From contig NZ_PEBI01000001.1 in the NCBI RefSeq assembly GCF_002802875.1, positions 211,830 to 275,829 on the forward strand: a stretch of DNA of 64,000 nucleotides, read 5' to 3'. Shown piece after piece: positions 54,604 through 63,214 of the stretch. How positions within the stretch are numbered: position 1 is the first letter of the stretch; every line of letters begins with the position of its first letter. The notes under the pieces were generated by a model, which was not told the origin of the DNA, did not search any database, and saw only the letters and a list, made by a program, of their open reading frames with translations. Made by a program: the position numbers and the translations under genes. Source of the stretch: Bifidobacterium primatium (GTDB lineage: Bacteria; Actinomycetota; Actinomycetes; Actinomycetales; Bifidobacteriaceae).

Positions 54604-55164
54604 CTATCGCCGGTCGTTGCGCTGATAGGCCAGTCGTTCGGCGTCGCCCTCGCGCCGCACCAGCGTGATCACTCCGCAGCGTGTGAAACCGCTGGATTCC
54701 AGCACATGCTGCATGCCGTGGTTGTTGCGGTGGGTGTCCATGCGCACGTTGCCGTAGTGCTTCACGGCCCAGTTCAGGCAGTCGCGGCCGGCATGGCCTC
54801 CAAGGCCCGACGCGGCCACGCGATGCACGGCCATGTAGTCGTCGTCATCCAGCCACGCGCCGTCGATCTCGGCGTACGACGGGTCGGGGCCGGGGCACAG
54901 CACGAATACGGCGAGCGCCCGCTCCGCGCCGGGGTTGCCGTCGTCGTCCGTTCCGGCGTGGTCGACGAGCAGACGCGTGCGCCCTTCGGCGATGTCGGCG
55001 CGGACGGTGGATTCCAGCGGGAACCGGTCGGCCCATTGCGTGGGGTTGCCGTTTTCGGCCATGAGCTTTCGCGCGCGGGCGTACATCGTCTGGATGACGT
55101 CGAAGTCGGCGGCGGTCGCCGTACGGACGATGCGGGTGGTGGACGGAGTGGAATCGGATGTCAC
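54604..55164 (-). CDS. GNAT-family N-acetyltransferase
   Basis: A 186-residue acetyltransferase-fold protein of unknown substrate. IVRTATAADFDVIQTMYARAR is the N-terminal strand-helix of GNATs, and VHRVAASGLGGHAGRDCLNW is the acetyl-CoA loop, followed by VRMDTHRNNHGMQHVLESSGFTRCG (the typical D-T-x-x-x-N segment). The GTG start at 55164 is used because GAAAGGA lies upstream; the longer reading runs through the repeat element at 55207. It lies between luxS and recQ on the same strand but is separated from both. Confidence 0.85.
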   Translation of the reverse strand: MTSDSTPSTTRIVRTATAADFDVIQTMYARARKLMAENGNPTQWADRFPLESTVRADIAEGRTRLLVDHAGTDDDGNPGAERALAVFVLCPGPDPSYAEIDGAWLDDDDYMAVHRVAASGLGGHAGRDCLNWAVKHYGNVRMDTHRNNHGMQHVLESSGFTRCGVITLVRREGDAERLAYQRNDRR

Positions 55165-55206
55165 GATGGTCCTTTCGTCTGGGTTGATGGATTGGCAGTA
55201 TTCTCG

Positions 55207-55325
55207 GCTCCCCTCATGATTGAGGGGAGCTGGCCGCCAAAGGCGGTCTGAGGGGAGTTGAAACATCCGACCACACGCCCCCTCAGTCGGCCGCACCGAC
55301 AGCTCCCCTCGCTGAGGGAAGCCAT
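55207..55325. repeat. Composite CTCCCCT/AGGGGAG inverted repeat
   Basis: GCTCCCCTCA (55207-55216) pairs with TGAGGGGAGC (55221-55230); CCGCC/GGCGG follows (55234-55246). CTGAGGGG (55248-55255) can pair with CCCCTCAG (55279-55286), and another AGCTCCCCTC...GAGGG hairpin ends near 55319. This resembles dispersed palindromic repeats common in gut bacterial genomes. It fills the gap between recQ and the GNAT gene; no gene is seen here. Confidence 0.65.
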
Positions 55326-55392
55326 TGCATGAGGCATCCGTAGCGCCGTCATCCCGGGCAGAGCAATCGGCAGAGAGGCAGATAGGCGATAC

Positions 55393-57297
55393 CTAAGCGA
55401 GGAAGTCGCGGATGACGGGGAGGAAACGATCGCCGTAGAGCTCGAGCTTGTGCTGGCCGACGCCGTTGACCTCGAGGAATTCGTCGTCATCGGTCGGCTT
55501 GAGCTCGCACATGCTGCGCAATGATTTGTCGGAGAACACGATGTACGGCGGCTTGCCGATCTCGCGCGCGATCTCGGTGCGCAGCTCGCGCAACCGGTCG
55601 AACAGTTCGGCGTCGGTTCCGGAAAGCTCCTCGGGAACGGCGGAGCGTGTGCCGCGCGACGGGCCGGACGAACCGCCGTATGATGATTCGCCGTCCCGGC
55701 CGGCGGGACGTTCCACCTGCTTGATGACCATGTGGAAGTCGTTGCGCACGGTCTGCGCGGCACGCGTTCCGAATGTGATGGTCTGGTATTTGCCGTCCTC
55801 CACGGCAAGATAGCCGTCCGACGTCATCTGCGATATGACGTCGCGGATGCGCGCCGCCGGCACGTCGCGAAGGCTGCCGTACGTGGGCGCGGAGTCGAGA
55901 TGCCGCCAGTCGTGCATCTCCTGCGCGTCGGAGCCGCGCAGTATCTGGGTGAGCTTGCCGGCGCCGAGATTGCGCGGCCGGCCGTTCTCGCCGAGGCCGA
56001 GGAGCACCTGCACGTCATGCACGCATCGGCTTACGGCCACGGCGATCTTCGTCACGTCGACGGTCTCGAACTCGCTGTCGCAGTTGGAGCAGCCGGAGCA
56101 TGGCGTATCGTCGGTCTCGCCGAAATACGACGTGATGTATCTATGCAGGCAGTCGGTGGTGCGGCAGTAGCCGATCATGCCGTCGAGCAGCACGCGTCGG
56201 CGGTTTCGTATGATTTCGGCCTCGTCGGCGCTGAGGCGTTCGTTGTCGCTGCCCATCTCGATGAAACGGCGTCGGGTGGTGATGTCGCCGTCGCTCCACA
56301 GCAGGGTGCATCGGGCGGGTTCGCCGTCTCGCCCGGCACGGCCGGCCTCCTGATAGTAGGCTTCGATGCTGTCGGGCATGTTGTGGTGGACGACGTAGCG
56401 CACGTTGGATTTGTCGATGCCCATGCCGAATGCGTTGGTGGCGACGACGACATGCGCATCGTCGTTGACGAAGTCGCGTTGCGCCCGGCTGCGTTCGTCG
56501 GCCGGCAGCCCCGCGTGGTAGCAGACGGCGGCGATGCCGCGGCCGCGCAGGTCGTCGGCGAGCGCTTCGGTCTCCTTGCGCGTGGCACAGTAGATGATGC
56601 CGGATTCATCGGGCCGGGCGGTCACGTATCGTTCTATCCATTGGCGTTTGGCGGTGGGCGTGGCCTTGATGACGTCGAAGTACAGGTTGGTGCGGTCGAA
56701 GCCGGTGACGCTGACCTGGGGATTGCGGAGCCCGACGAGGTTCACGATGTCGTGGCGCACGCGTTCGGTGGCGGTCGCGGTGAACGCGGCGATGACGGGA
56801 CGGTATGGCAGGCCGGCGATGAAGTCGCCGATGCCGAGGTAGGCGGGGCGGAAGTCCTGCCCCCATTGGGAGACGCAGTGGGCCTCGTCGATGGCAAGCA
56901 GGGCGATGCGGTTCCGGGCGGCGAAATTCGTGAACTGCTGGGTGCCGAGGCGTTCGGGCGCCACGTAGACGGCGTCGCATCGTCCGGAGGCGGCTTCGGC
57001 GAGCGCGGCGGACTGCTCTTCGAGGCTTTGCGTGGAGTTGACGTAGACGGCGTGGATGCCGTTGTCCTCGAGTCCGGCGACCTGGTCGGCCATGAGCGAC
57101 ACCAGCGGCGAGACGACGACGGTGAGACCGCCGAGCAGTACGGCGGGTATCTGGTAGCAGATGGATTTGCCGGCGCCGGTGGGCATGACGCCGAGTGCGT
57201 CGCGGCCCTGCAGAATCGCTTCGATCAGCGGCTCCTGACCGGGTCGGAACCCGTCGTAGCCGAAGTAGTGCTTGAGCGCCGCCCGCGCATCGTTCAT
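55393..57297 (-). CDS. recQ: ATP-dependent DNA helicase RecQ
   Basis: A 634-residue 3'-5' helicase for recombination and fork repair. Helicase motifs: FRPGQEPLIEAIL (motif 0), MPTGAGKSICYQIPA (Walker A), AIDEAHCVSQWGQDFRPAY (DEAH plus aromatic loop), ATNAFGMGIDKSNVR and YQEAGRAGRDG. The RecQ zinc-binding domain has the cysteines of YCRTTDCLHRY and CSGCSNCDS. A winged helix (LGAGKLTQILRGS) and a C-terminal HRDC domain (ELFDRLRELRTEIAREIG) complete it. The start at 57297 is preferred because GGGAG is at suitable distance; ATG at 57306 is possible. Confidence 0.95.
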   Translation of the reverse strand: MNDARAALKHYFGYDGFRPGQEPLIEAILQGRDALGVMPTGAGKSICYQIPAVLLGGLTVVVSPLVSLMADQVAGLEDNGIHAVYVNSTQSLEEQSAALAEAASGRCDAVYVAPERLGTQQFTNFAARNRIALLAIDEAHCVSQWGQDFRPAYLGIGDFIAGLPYRPVIAAFTATATERVRHDIVNLVGLRNPQVSVTGFDRTNLYFDVIKATPTAKRQWIERYVTARPDESGIIYCATRKETEALADDLRGRGIAAVCYHAGLPADERSRAQRDFVNDDAHVVVATNAFGMGIDKSNVRYVVHHNMPDSIEAYYQEAGRAGRDGEPARCTLLWSDGDITTRRRFIEMGSDNERLSADEAEIIRNRRRVLLDGMIGYCRTTDCLHRYITSYFGETDDTPCSGCSNCDSEFETVDVTKIAVAVSRCVHDVQVLLGLGENGRPRNLGAGKLTQILRGSDAQEMHDWRHLDSAPTYGSLRDVPAARIRDVISQMTSDGYLAVEDGKYQTITFGTRAAQTVRNDFHMVIKQVERPAGRDGESSYGGSSGPSRGTRSAVPEELSGTDAELFDRLRELRTEIAREIGKPPYIVFSDKSLRSMCELKPTDDDEFLEVNGVGQHKLELYGDRFLPVIRDFLA

Positions 57298-57349
57298 GTC
57301 TGCCATGCTCCCGAGTCTATGGCCGGGCGGCGAAAACCCGACGCGCCGG

Positions 57350-58000
57350 TCAGCGCACGGCAAGACGGATGTTCTCACGCAGGGAGTCGATGCCGGCGGC
57401 CCTGGTGGTGGAGCTGATGATGGCGGCCATGAATTCGATGGATTCCTTCCGCCCGTTTCTGAACCAGTCGCGAATCACGTTCATGACGCCGCCGAGGATG
57501 TAGTCGAACTGGTAGTCGCGCACCATCCGCGCGTGTTCGATGTCCACGTCGTCCGCGCCTTCCAACGCCGCCGAAACGGGGTCGAGCGCATCATTGCAGA
57601 TGTCGCGGATACTGTCGGCAAAGTCATTGAACAACGCATTGCCGAAGGACGACATAAGCACGGAGAACAGCCCGTCATGCTCGTCGATGTAGGTGAGCGC
57701 GGCGACGGCGAACGGTCGGTACTCCCCCGCGATCATCTCCTGCGCGTGGTTCTCGACGACGTCGCGGAACTGTTGCACGGCATCGTCCTCGATCCGGCCG
57801 AGCAGCTCCTGCACGTTGTTGTAGTGCGCATAGAAGGTCACGCGGTTCACGTCGGCACGGTCGGCCAGCTCGGTCACGGTGATGGATTCCACCGGCTTGG
57901 TGCGCATGAGCTCGATGAGCGCGTCCGCCAGGCGGGCGCGGGTGCGTCGCACCCGTCGGTCGCCGTTCGGTTTCGTCGTGCGCACTGCCGTCTTCGTCAT
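57350..58000 (-). CDS. TetR-family regulator
   Basis: A 216-residue regulator. The N-terminal HTH is TRARLADALIELMRTKPVESITVTELADRADVNRVTFYAHYNNVQELLG in pattern (residues 19-67). The all-helical C-terminal region contains the DUF/TetR_C-like segment FDYILGGVMNVIRDWFRNGRKES, seen in TetR proteins paired with YhgE-type membrane genes. The ATG at 58000 has AGGAG upstream. It is divergent from the YhgE/Pip pair across a 186-bp region with three palindromes, and probably represses that pair. Confidence 0.9.
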   Translation of the reverse strand: MTKTAVRTTKPNGDRRVRRTRARLADALIELMRTKPVESITVTELADRADVNRVTFYAHYNNVQELLGRIEDDAVQQFRDVVENHAQEMIAGEYRPFAVAALTYIDEHDGLFSVLMSSFGNALFNDFADSIRDICNDALDPVSAALEGADDVDIEHARMVRDYQFDYILGGVMNVIRDWFRNGRKESIEFMAAIISSTTRAAGIDSLRENIRLAVR

Positions 58001-58040
58001 TGTCGATGCTCCTGACCGTTGTTGAAGGACCGTCCCGTAG

Positions 58041-58124
58041 GAAAAACGATATGTATTGTATATCGATTTTTCCTTACGATTGATTATTACACTACACTTG
58101 TAGTATAACTTATATCCGTAAGTT
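58041..58124. promoter_or_regulatory. Operator region between tetR and the YhgE/Pip operon
   Basis: Three palindromes in AT-rich DNA: CGATATgtattgtATATCG (58047-58065), ACTACActTGTAGT (58091-58104) and AACTTAtatccgTAAGTT (58107-58124). GGAAAAA and TTTTTCC flank the first. Any of them may bind the TetR protein; the first has the length typical of TetR sites. Confidence 0.6.
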
Positions 58125-58186
58125 TTCGCTGCGACGACCATACGTCGCGCAAGCCGCAGGACATCAACGAGATTCACCGAGGGACA

Positions 58187-60805
58187 ATGAAACACGTATT
58201 CCAGGTATTCGCGCGCGACATCCGCCGCATACTCGCCGTGCCCATGGCCGTGATCACGGTGCTGGGCATCTGCACGATTCCCGCGTTGTACTCCTGGTTC
58301 AACGTCGCCGCGTTCTGGAACCCGTACGACAACACCGGAGCGCTGCGCGTGGCCGTGGTCAACGAGGACAGGGGCGCGAAGGACGAGACCATGGGCGAGC
58401 TGAACATCGGCGACCAGGTGGAGACGTCGCTGCACGACAATCATCAGCTCGACTGGACGTTCATGGAGCGCGAGCAGGCGCTTGACGAGGTACGCGCCGG
58501 CAGAAGCTACGCGGCCATCATCATCCCTAGGGATTTCTCGGCCGACCTCATGACCATCGCCACCGGCGACTTTCATCAGCCGAAGATCGACTACTACGCC
58601 AACGAGAAGACCAGCCCCATCACGCCGCGCATCACCGACACCGGCGCCGGCACATTGGAACGACAGATCAACAGCCAGTTCCTCTCCACGGTGAGTAAAA
58701 CGGCGGCCGAAGCCATGGCCAAGGCCGCGAACACGACCTCGGCCCATGCCGATGCGGCGCACCGCGAGACGTCGAACGGCGTGAACAAGGCGCTGGACGG
58801 CATCGACGACGCCGAGACCAAGCTTGATTCGCTCATCGCCGCCGTGGACGACGGGTCCGCGAAGGTCGCCGAGGCACGGAAGGCATTGAACGGCATCTCC
58901 GGCAAGGCCGCGAAGGCACAGAACACGCTGGACTCGGGCATCGCGTCGCTGAGCGACGCACAGAACGGGCTGACCTCGCTCAGCTCCGGGCTGGCGGTGA
59001 AATCGGCAAGCGCCTCGGCGGCGCTGTCCACAGGATCGCAGAATGCGAACTCGTTCATCGGCAAGGCGTCCGGCAGCGTGCTCGGCGCCAAGGAACGGGC
59101 CGATTCCGCGGTGGACTCCGCGCAGGATGCGGTGGATGCGAACGCCGCCATCGTCGACGCGCTGAAGGATTCGGAGTTCGCCGGCACGGACTCCGGCAAG
59201 GCGCTCATCACCCAGCTGGAGCAGCGCAATCAGGAAAGCCGGAAGGCCCTGGACGCCCTGCGCACGGCCGGCACGAACGTCGGCGACAGCGCCACCGCCA
59301 TCGCCGGCGCCGCCAACGACATCGACGCGGCCAATCAGAACACCATCGCCGCACTGCAGAACACCCAGTCGACGCTCGGCGGCACCACGACCTCCGGTCT
59401 CAACAGCGCGCTCGGCTCGTTCTCCGCGAGCGCGACCACGCTTTCGGGAACGCTCGCCAAGGTCGGGCCGGCCGTGGACGAGGCGGATACGGCGCTCAAT
59501 CAGCTCAGCACCACGCTCGCCAAGACGTCGAAGGCTCTCAAGGGCTCGAAGCAGTCCCTGGCCGCGACCCGCACCACGTTGAACGACATCGGCTCCGACA
59601 TGAACGCCGCGTCCAGCGCCGGCACGTTCGACAGGCTTCGGTCGGCGCTCGGCGCCTCGTCCGACGAGGTGGCCTCGTTCGTGGCCTCCCCCACCGCACT
59701 GGAGACCCATACCGTGTATGCGCTGAACTCCTATGGTTCGGCCGTGGCTCCGATGTTCACGAATCTGGCGTTGTGGATCGGCGCGTTCACGCTGGCGATG
59801 ATGGTGCATCTCGAGGTCGACGACGAAGGCATCCCCGGACTGACCTCGAGCCAGAAGTATCTGGGACGCTGGCTGCTGCTGGCCGTATTGTCCTGCGTGC
59901 AGGCGCTCATCACGACCACCGGCAATCTCGTCATCGGCGTGCAGTCGGCGAATGTGCCGGCGCTGTATCTGACGACGATGTTCATCGGCGTGGTGTACGT
60001 CTCCATCATCTACGCGATGTGCATATCGTTCGCCCATGTGGGCCGAGGCCTCACCGTGCTGCTGACCGTGCTGCAGGTGCCGGGCTCGTCGGGCATGTAT
60101 CCGATAGAGATGATGCCGAAGGAGTTCCAGCGCATCTACCCGTTCCTGCCGATCACCCACGGCAACAACGCGTTGCGCGAGACGATCGGCGGGTTCTACG
60201 GCGACCACTACTGGCGGTATCTCACGACGCTGACGCTGTTCGCGGCCGTGGCGTTCGTGGTCGGCATGACGTTGCGCCCGTATCTCAACAATCTCAACAC
60301 GATGGTCTCCCGGCGGTTCGCGGCCACGGACCTGCTGGCCGCGGAGAAGCCGGTGGCCATGAGGAACCGGTACCGGCTCGACCAGATGCTGCGCGCGCTG
60401 AGCGATTCCGAGGAGTTCCACGCGGGCATCATGCGACGGGCGGCGATGTTCGAACGATGGTATCCGCGGCTCAGGCGCGGGGCGCTGGCCGCCGGCATCA
60501 TCCTGCCGATCGGACTGACGGCGTTCTCGCTGACCACCGGCGAGAAGATAGGCATCCTGATGGCCTGGGTCATCTGGATCGTGGCCATCATCACGTTCCT
60601 CATCGGCATCGAATTCATCTACGACGGCATCCAACGACAGATTCGATTGGGGAACATGGATGGCGAGGAGCTGCGCAACATCTACCGCGAACAGCGGCTG
60701 CACAAGAGGCCGTCGAATCCGCTGAACATATTGGACGCCGACGAACGCGGCGGCAGAACACCGAGGCATTCGGCGACGACCGTGGCATCCCGGAAGGAGG
60801 CGTGA
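58187..60805 (+). CDS. YhgE/Pip-family membrane protein 1
   Basis: An 872-residue protein. One N-terminal membrane segment (VPMAVITVLGICTIPALYSWFNV) is followed by a conserved extracellular domain (RVAVVNEDRGA, MEREQALDEVRAGRSYAAIIIP). Then comes a long Ala/Ser/Asp-rich coiled-coil-like region (about 170-500), and about six C-terminal membrane segments with ABC-2-like HVGRGLTVLLTVLQVPGSSGMYPIEMMP. The family is linked to phage adsorption, heme or lipid/drug export. The C-terminal cytosolic tail is basic. First gene of a two-gene operon next to tetR. Confidence 0.9.
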   Translation: MKHVFQVFARDIRRILAVPMAVITVLGICTIPALYSWFNVAAFWNPYDNTGALRVAVVNEDRGAKDETMGELNIGDQVETSLHDNHQLDWTFMEREQALDEVRAGRSYAAIIIPRDFSADLMTIATGDFHQPKIDYYANEKTSPITPRITDTGAGTLERQINSQFLSTVSKTAAEAMAKAANTTSAHADAAHRETSNGVNKALDGIDDAETKLDSLIAAVDDGSAKVAEARKALNGISGKAAKAQNTLDSGIASLSDAQNGLTSLSSGLAVKSASASAALSTGSQNANSFIGKASGSVLGAKERADSAVDSAQDAVDANAAIVDALKDSEFAGTDSGKALITQLEQRNQESRKALDALRTAGTNVGDSATAIAGAANDIDAANQNTIAALQNTQSTLGGTTTSGLNSALGSFSASATTLSGTLAKVGPAVDEADTALNQLSTTLAKTSKALKGSKQSLAATRTTLNDIGSDMNAASSAGTFDRLRSALGASSDEVASFVASPTALETHTVYALNSYGSAVAPMFTNLALWIGAFTLAMMVHLEVDDEGIPGLTSSQKYLGRWLLLAVLSCVQALITTTGNLVIGVQSANVPALYLTTMFIGVVYVSIIYAMCISFAHVGRGLTVLLTVLQVPGSSGMYPIEMMPKEFQRIYPFLPITHGNNALRETIGGFYGDHYWRYLTTLTLFAAVAFVVGMTLRPYLNNLNTMVSRRFAATDLLAAEKPVAMRNRYRLDQMLRALSDSEEFHAGIMRRAAMFERWYPRLRRGALAAGIILPIGLTAFSLTTGEKIGILMAWVIWIVAIITFLIGIEFIYDGIQRQIRLGNMDGEELRNIYREQRLHKRPSNPLNILDADERGGRTPRHSATTVASRKEA

Positions 60806-60809
60806 CGTC

Positions 60810-63059
60810 ATGACGGCACCCAAAACGACGATTATGACGATTATGACAACGCTGATGGCGACGATCGCACGGAAGTCCAGAAACATCGGACGCATCATCG
60901 CCGGTGACGTGCGACGCATCACGTCGAACGTCACGGCCGTGACCCTGGTCATCGGCCTGGTGGCCATGCCCTCGCTGTTCGCGTGGTTCAACGTGACCGC
61001 CAACTGGGATCCGTTCGGCAGCACGGGCGAGCTCAAGGTGGCCGTGGCGAACGTCGACGAAGGCTATCGCAGCGACCTCGTGCCGGTGAAGGTGAACGTG
61101 GGCGAGAACGTCGTCTCGGCGCTGCGCGCCAACGACCAGCTCGACTGGGTGTTCACCGGCGAACAGGACGCCGTCGACGGCACCGAATCCGGCGAATACT
61201 ATGCCGCCGTGGTGATCCCCAAGTCGTTCAGCCACGACATGATGACGCTCTTCTCCACCGATACCAGGCAGGCGAAGATCGCCTACTACACGAACGAGAA
61301 GAAGAACCCGCTGGCGCCGAAGGTGACCGGGCAGGGCGCCGACGCGGTGACGGCGCAGGTGAACGACACGTTCAACACCACCATCTCCGGCGTGGGGCTG
61401 ACCGTCGCCTCGCAGCTCGCGGAATCGTTGGACAGCGATTCGGCGCAGACGCTCATCGGCAACCTCAACGCGAACATCGACCGCACGGCCAGACAGCTCG
61501 ACCTCGCCGCCGATAATCTCGACCAGTACGGCGACATGCTGGATTCGGCACAGACGCTGGTGGCCACGTCGGCGGGGCTTGTGGGCAAGGCGGGCGGCAG
61601 CGCGGCGGACGCGCGCAAGGCCACCGACCAGGCGAAGCAGGGCGTGAGCACGGTCGCCGCCACCCTGGATTCCTCGGCCGATACGGTCGGCGACGCGCTC
61701 GACGCCAGTGCGAACAGCTATCAGGGTGCCGAGGCGAGCATCGACAAGGCGTTCGATGCCGTGGGCACGCAGGGCGCTGATTCGGCAAAGCAGCTGCGTG
61801 ATGTGGCCACGAAGATCGACGACCAGATCAGCGCATATCAGGATCTTCGCGGCAAACTCGCGGCGCTCTCCCCCACGACCGACGAAGGCACACGGCTGCA
61901 GCAATCGCTGCTCGGCAATATGGACGAGGCGATCGCCAAGCAGACCGCCGTGCGCGATTCGCTGAACTCCGCGGCCGACGGCATCGACAAGGGGCTGACG
62001 GACAGCGGCCGGAAGCGGGAGGAGGCCAAGACCAAGGCCGAGGAGGCGCACAAGACCATGGCGCAGGTGAGCGACGACTTCGACAAGGGGCTCAAGGCGA
62101 AGCTCGCCGCCATGTCGTCGGCCGCATCGGACGCGTACAGGGAGACGGTCGAGGCGACCTCACGGCTGGAGACCATGTCGTCGGAACTTTCCGGGTCGGC
62201 GGATTCCATCGCCGCCAGCATGGCAGACGCGCATACGGGCATCGCCGCCACGGCGAAATCCCTGCGCGCTTCGGCGAACAAGCTCAGCGACCTGCACGGC
62301 AAAATCGCCAAGGCGCTGAACGGCGGCGACCTGAAGACCGTGCGCAGAATACTGGGCGACGACCCCGAGGCCCTGGCCGCGTCACTGGTCTCGCCGGTCG
62401 GGCTCAACCGCAACGCGGTCTACAAGGCCGACAACTTCGGTTCGTCCATGGCGCCGATGTATACGACGCTGGGATTGTGGATGGGCGCGTTGCTGCTGTC
62501 GCTGGCCATACTCGTGCAGGTGTCGGGCGAGCGCAAGGCCACGCTGGAGCGGCCGACGCCCGGCGAGATGCTCCTCGGCCGTTTCGGCATCTATGCGATT
62601 CTGGCGCTGCTGCAAAGCACCGTCATGTGCCTGGGCGAGCTCGTGTATCTGCGCGTGCAGTGCGATAATCCGTGGCTGTTCATGCTGGGCGGCTGGACGG
62701 CGTCGCTGACGTTCGCGTTCATCGTCTACACGATGGCGGCGGCGTTCGGCGCACCCGGCAAGGCGTTGTGCGTGCTCGTCATGGTGATGCAGATCACCGG
62801 CGCGGGCGGTTCGTTCCCGGTCGCGGTGCTGCCGGACTTCTTCCAAGCGGTGCATCCGTTCCTGCCGGCCACGCACGCCATCGACATGTTCCGTGCCGCC
62901 GCCTTCGGCGTCTACCGGAACGACTACTGGATTGCCATGGGCCGTCTGGCGGCGTTCATACTGCCGATGCTGGTGCTCGGCCTGGTGCTGCGCCGCCCGC
63001 TCATGCGGCTCACCGCCAAATCGGAGGCCAATCTCAGGCGCACCAAGGTGCTGGGATAG
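60810..63059 (+). CDS. YhgE/Pip-family membrane protein 2
   Basis: A 749-residue paralogue of the preceding protein with the same plan: N-terminal helix (VTAVTLVIGLVAMPSLFAWFNV), extracellular VAVANVDEGY and SGEYYAAVVIPKSF segments, a long Ala/Asp/Ser/Lys-rich coiled-coil region, and C-terminal segments with MQITGAGGSFPVAVLPDFFQ. The start is four bases past the previous stop, and GGAGG overlaps that gene's end, so translation is coupled. The two proteins likely form a heteromeric complex. It ends before a strong palindrome. Confidence 0.9.
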   Translation: MTAPKTTIMTIMTTLMATIARKSRNIGRIIAGDVRRITSNVTAVTLVIGLVAMPSLFAWFNVTANWDPFGSTGELKVAVANVDEGYRSDLVPVKVNVGENVVSALRANDQLDWVFTGEQDAVDGTESGEYYAAVVIPKSFSHDMMTLFSTDTRQAKIAYYTNEKKNPLAPKVTGQGADAVTAQVNDTFNTTISGVGLTVASQLAESLDSDSAQTLIGNLNANIDRTARQLDLAADNLDQYGDMLDSAQTLVATSAGLVGKAGGSAADARKATDQAKQGVSTVAATLDSSADTVGDALDASANSYQGAEASIDKAFDAVGTQGADSAKQLRDVATKIDDQISAYQDLRGKLAALSPTTDEGTRLQQSLLGNMDEAIAKQTAVRDSLNSAADGIDKGLTDSGRKREEAKTKAEEAHKTMAQVSDDFDKGLKAKLAAMSSAASDAYRETVEATSRLETMSSELSGSADSIAASMADAHTGIAATAKSLRASANKLSDLHGKIAKALNGGDLKTVRRILGDDPEALAASLVSPVGLNRNAVYKADNFGSSMAPMYTTLGLWMGALLLSLAILVQVSGERKATLERPTPGEMLLGRFGIYAILALLQSTVMCLGELVYLRVQCDNPWLFMLGGWTASLTFAFIVYTMAAAFGAPGKALCVLVMVMQITGAGGSFPVAVLPDFFQAVHPFLPATHAIDMFRAAAFGVYRNDYWIAMGRLAAFILPMLVLGLVLRRPLMRLTAKSEANLRRTKVLG

Positions 63060-63120
63060 CGGCTGACGGCGCGACGCGACATAGGCGCATTCGGTTACTC
63101 ACCAAATCCGCCGCAATCTC

Positions 63121-63191
63121 GGTTGCTCACTGTTTTCCGCCATGAACCGACGCCACCATCGGCGTGTCGCGGCGGAAAACAGTGAGCAACC
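63121..63191. terminator. 21-bp perfect palindrome between convergent genes
   Basis: Perfect inverted repeat (63121-63141 with 63171-63191) whose 29-nt loop contains a second hairpin, ACGCCaccatcGGCGT. A partial copy of the left arm (GGTTACTCAC...CCGCC, 63092-63112) precedes it. It separates the YhgE operon from the cystathionine gamma-synthase-type gene. Confidence 0.65.
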
Positions 63192-63214
63192 GTGCGGGGA
63201 TGCACGATAGACCC

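Noticed and set aside
58001-61036. A giant minus-strand protein fused to the TetR regulator
   Set aside because: It is antisense to the YhgE/Pip gene, low in complexity, and the TetR gene has its own SD and ATG at 58000.
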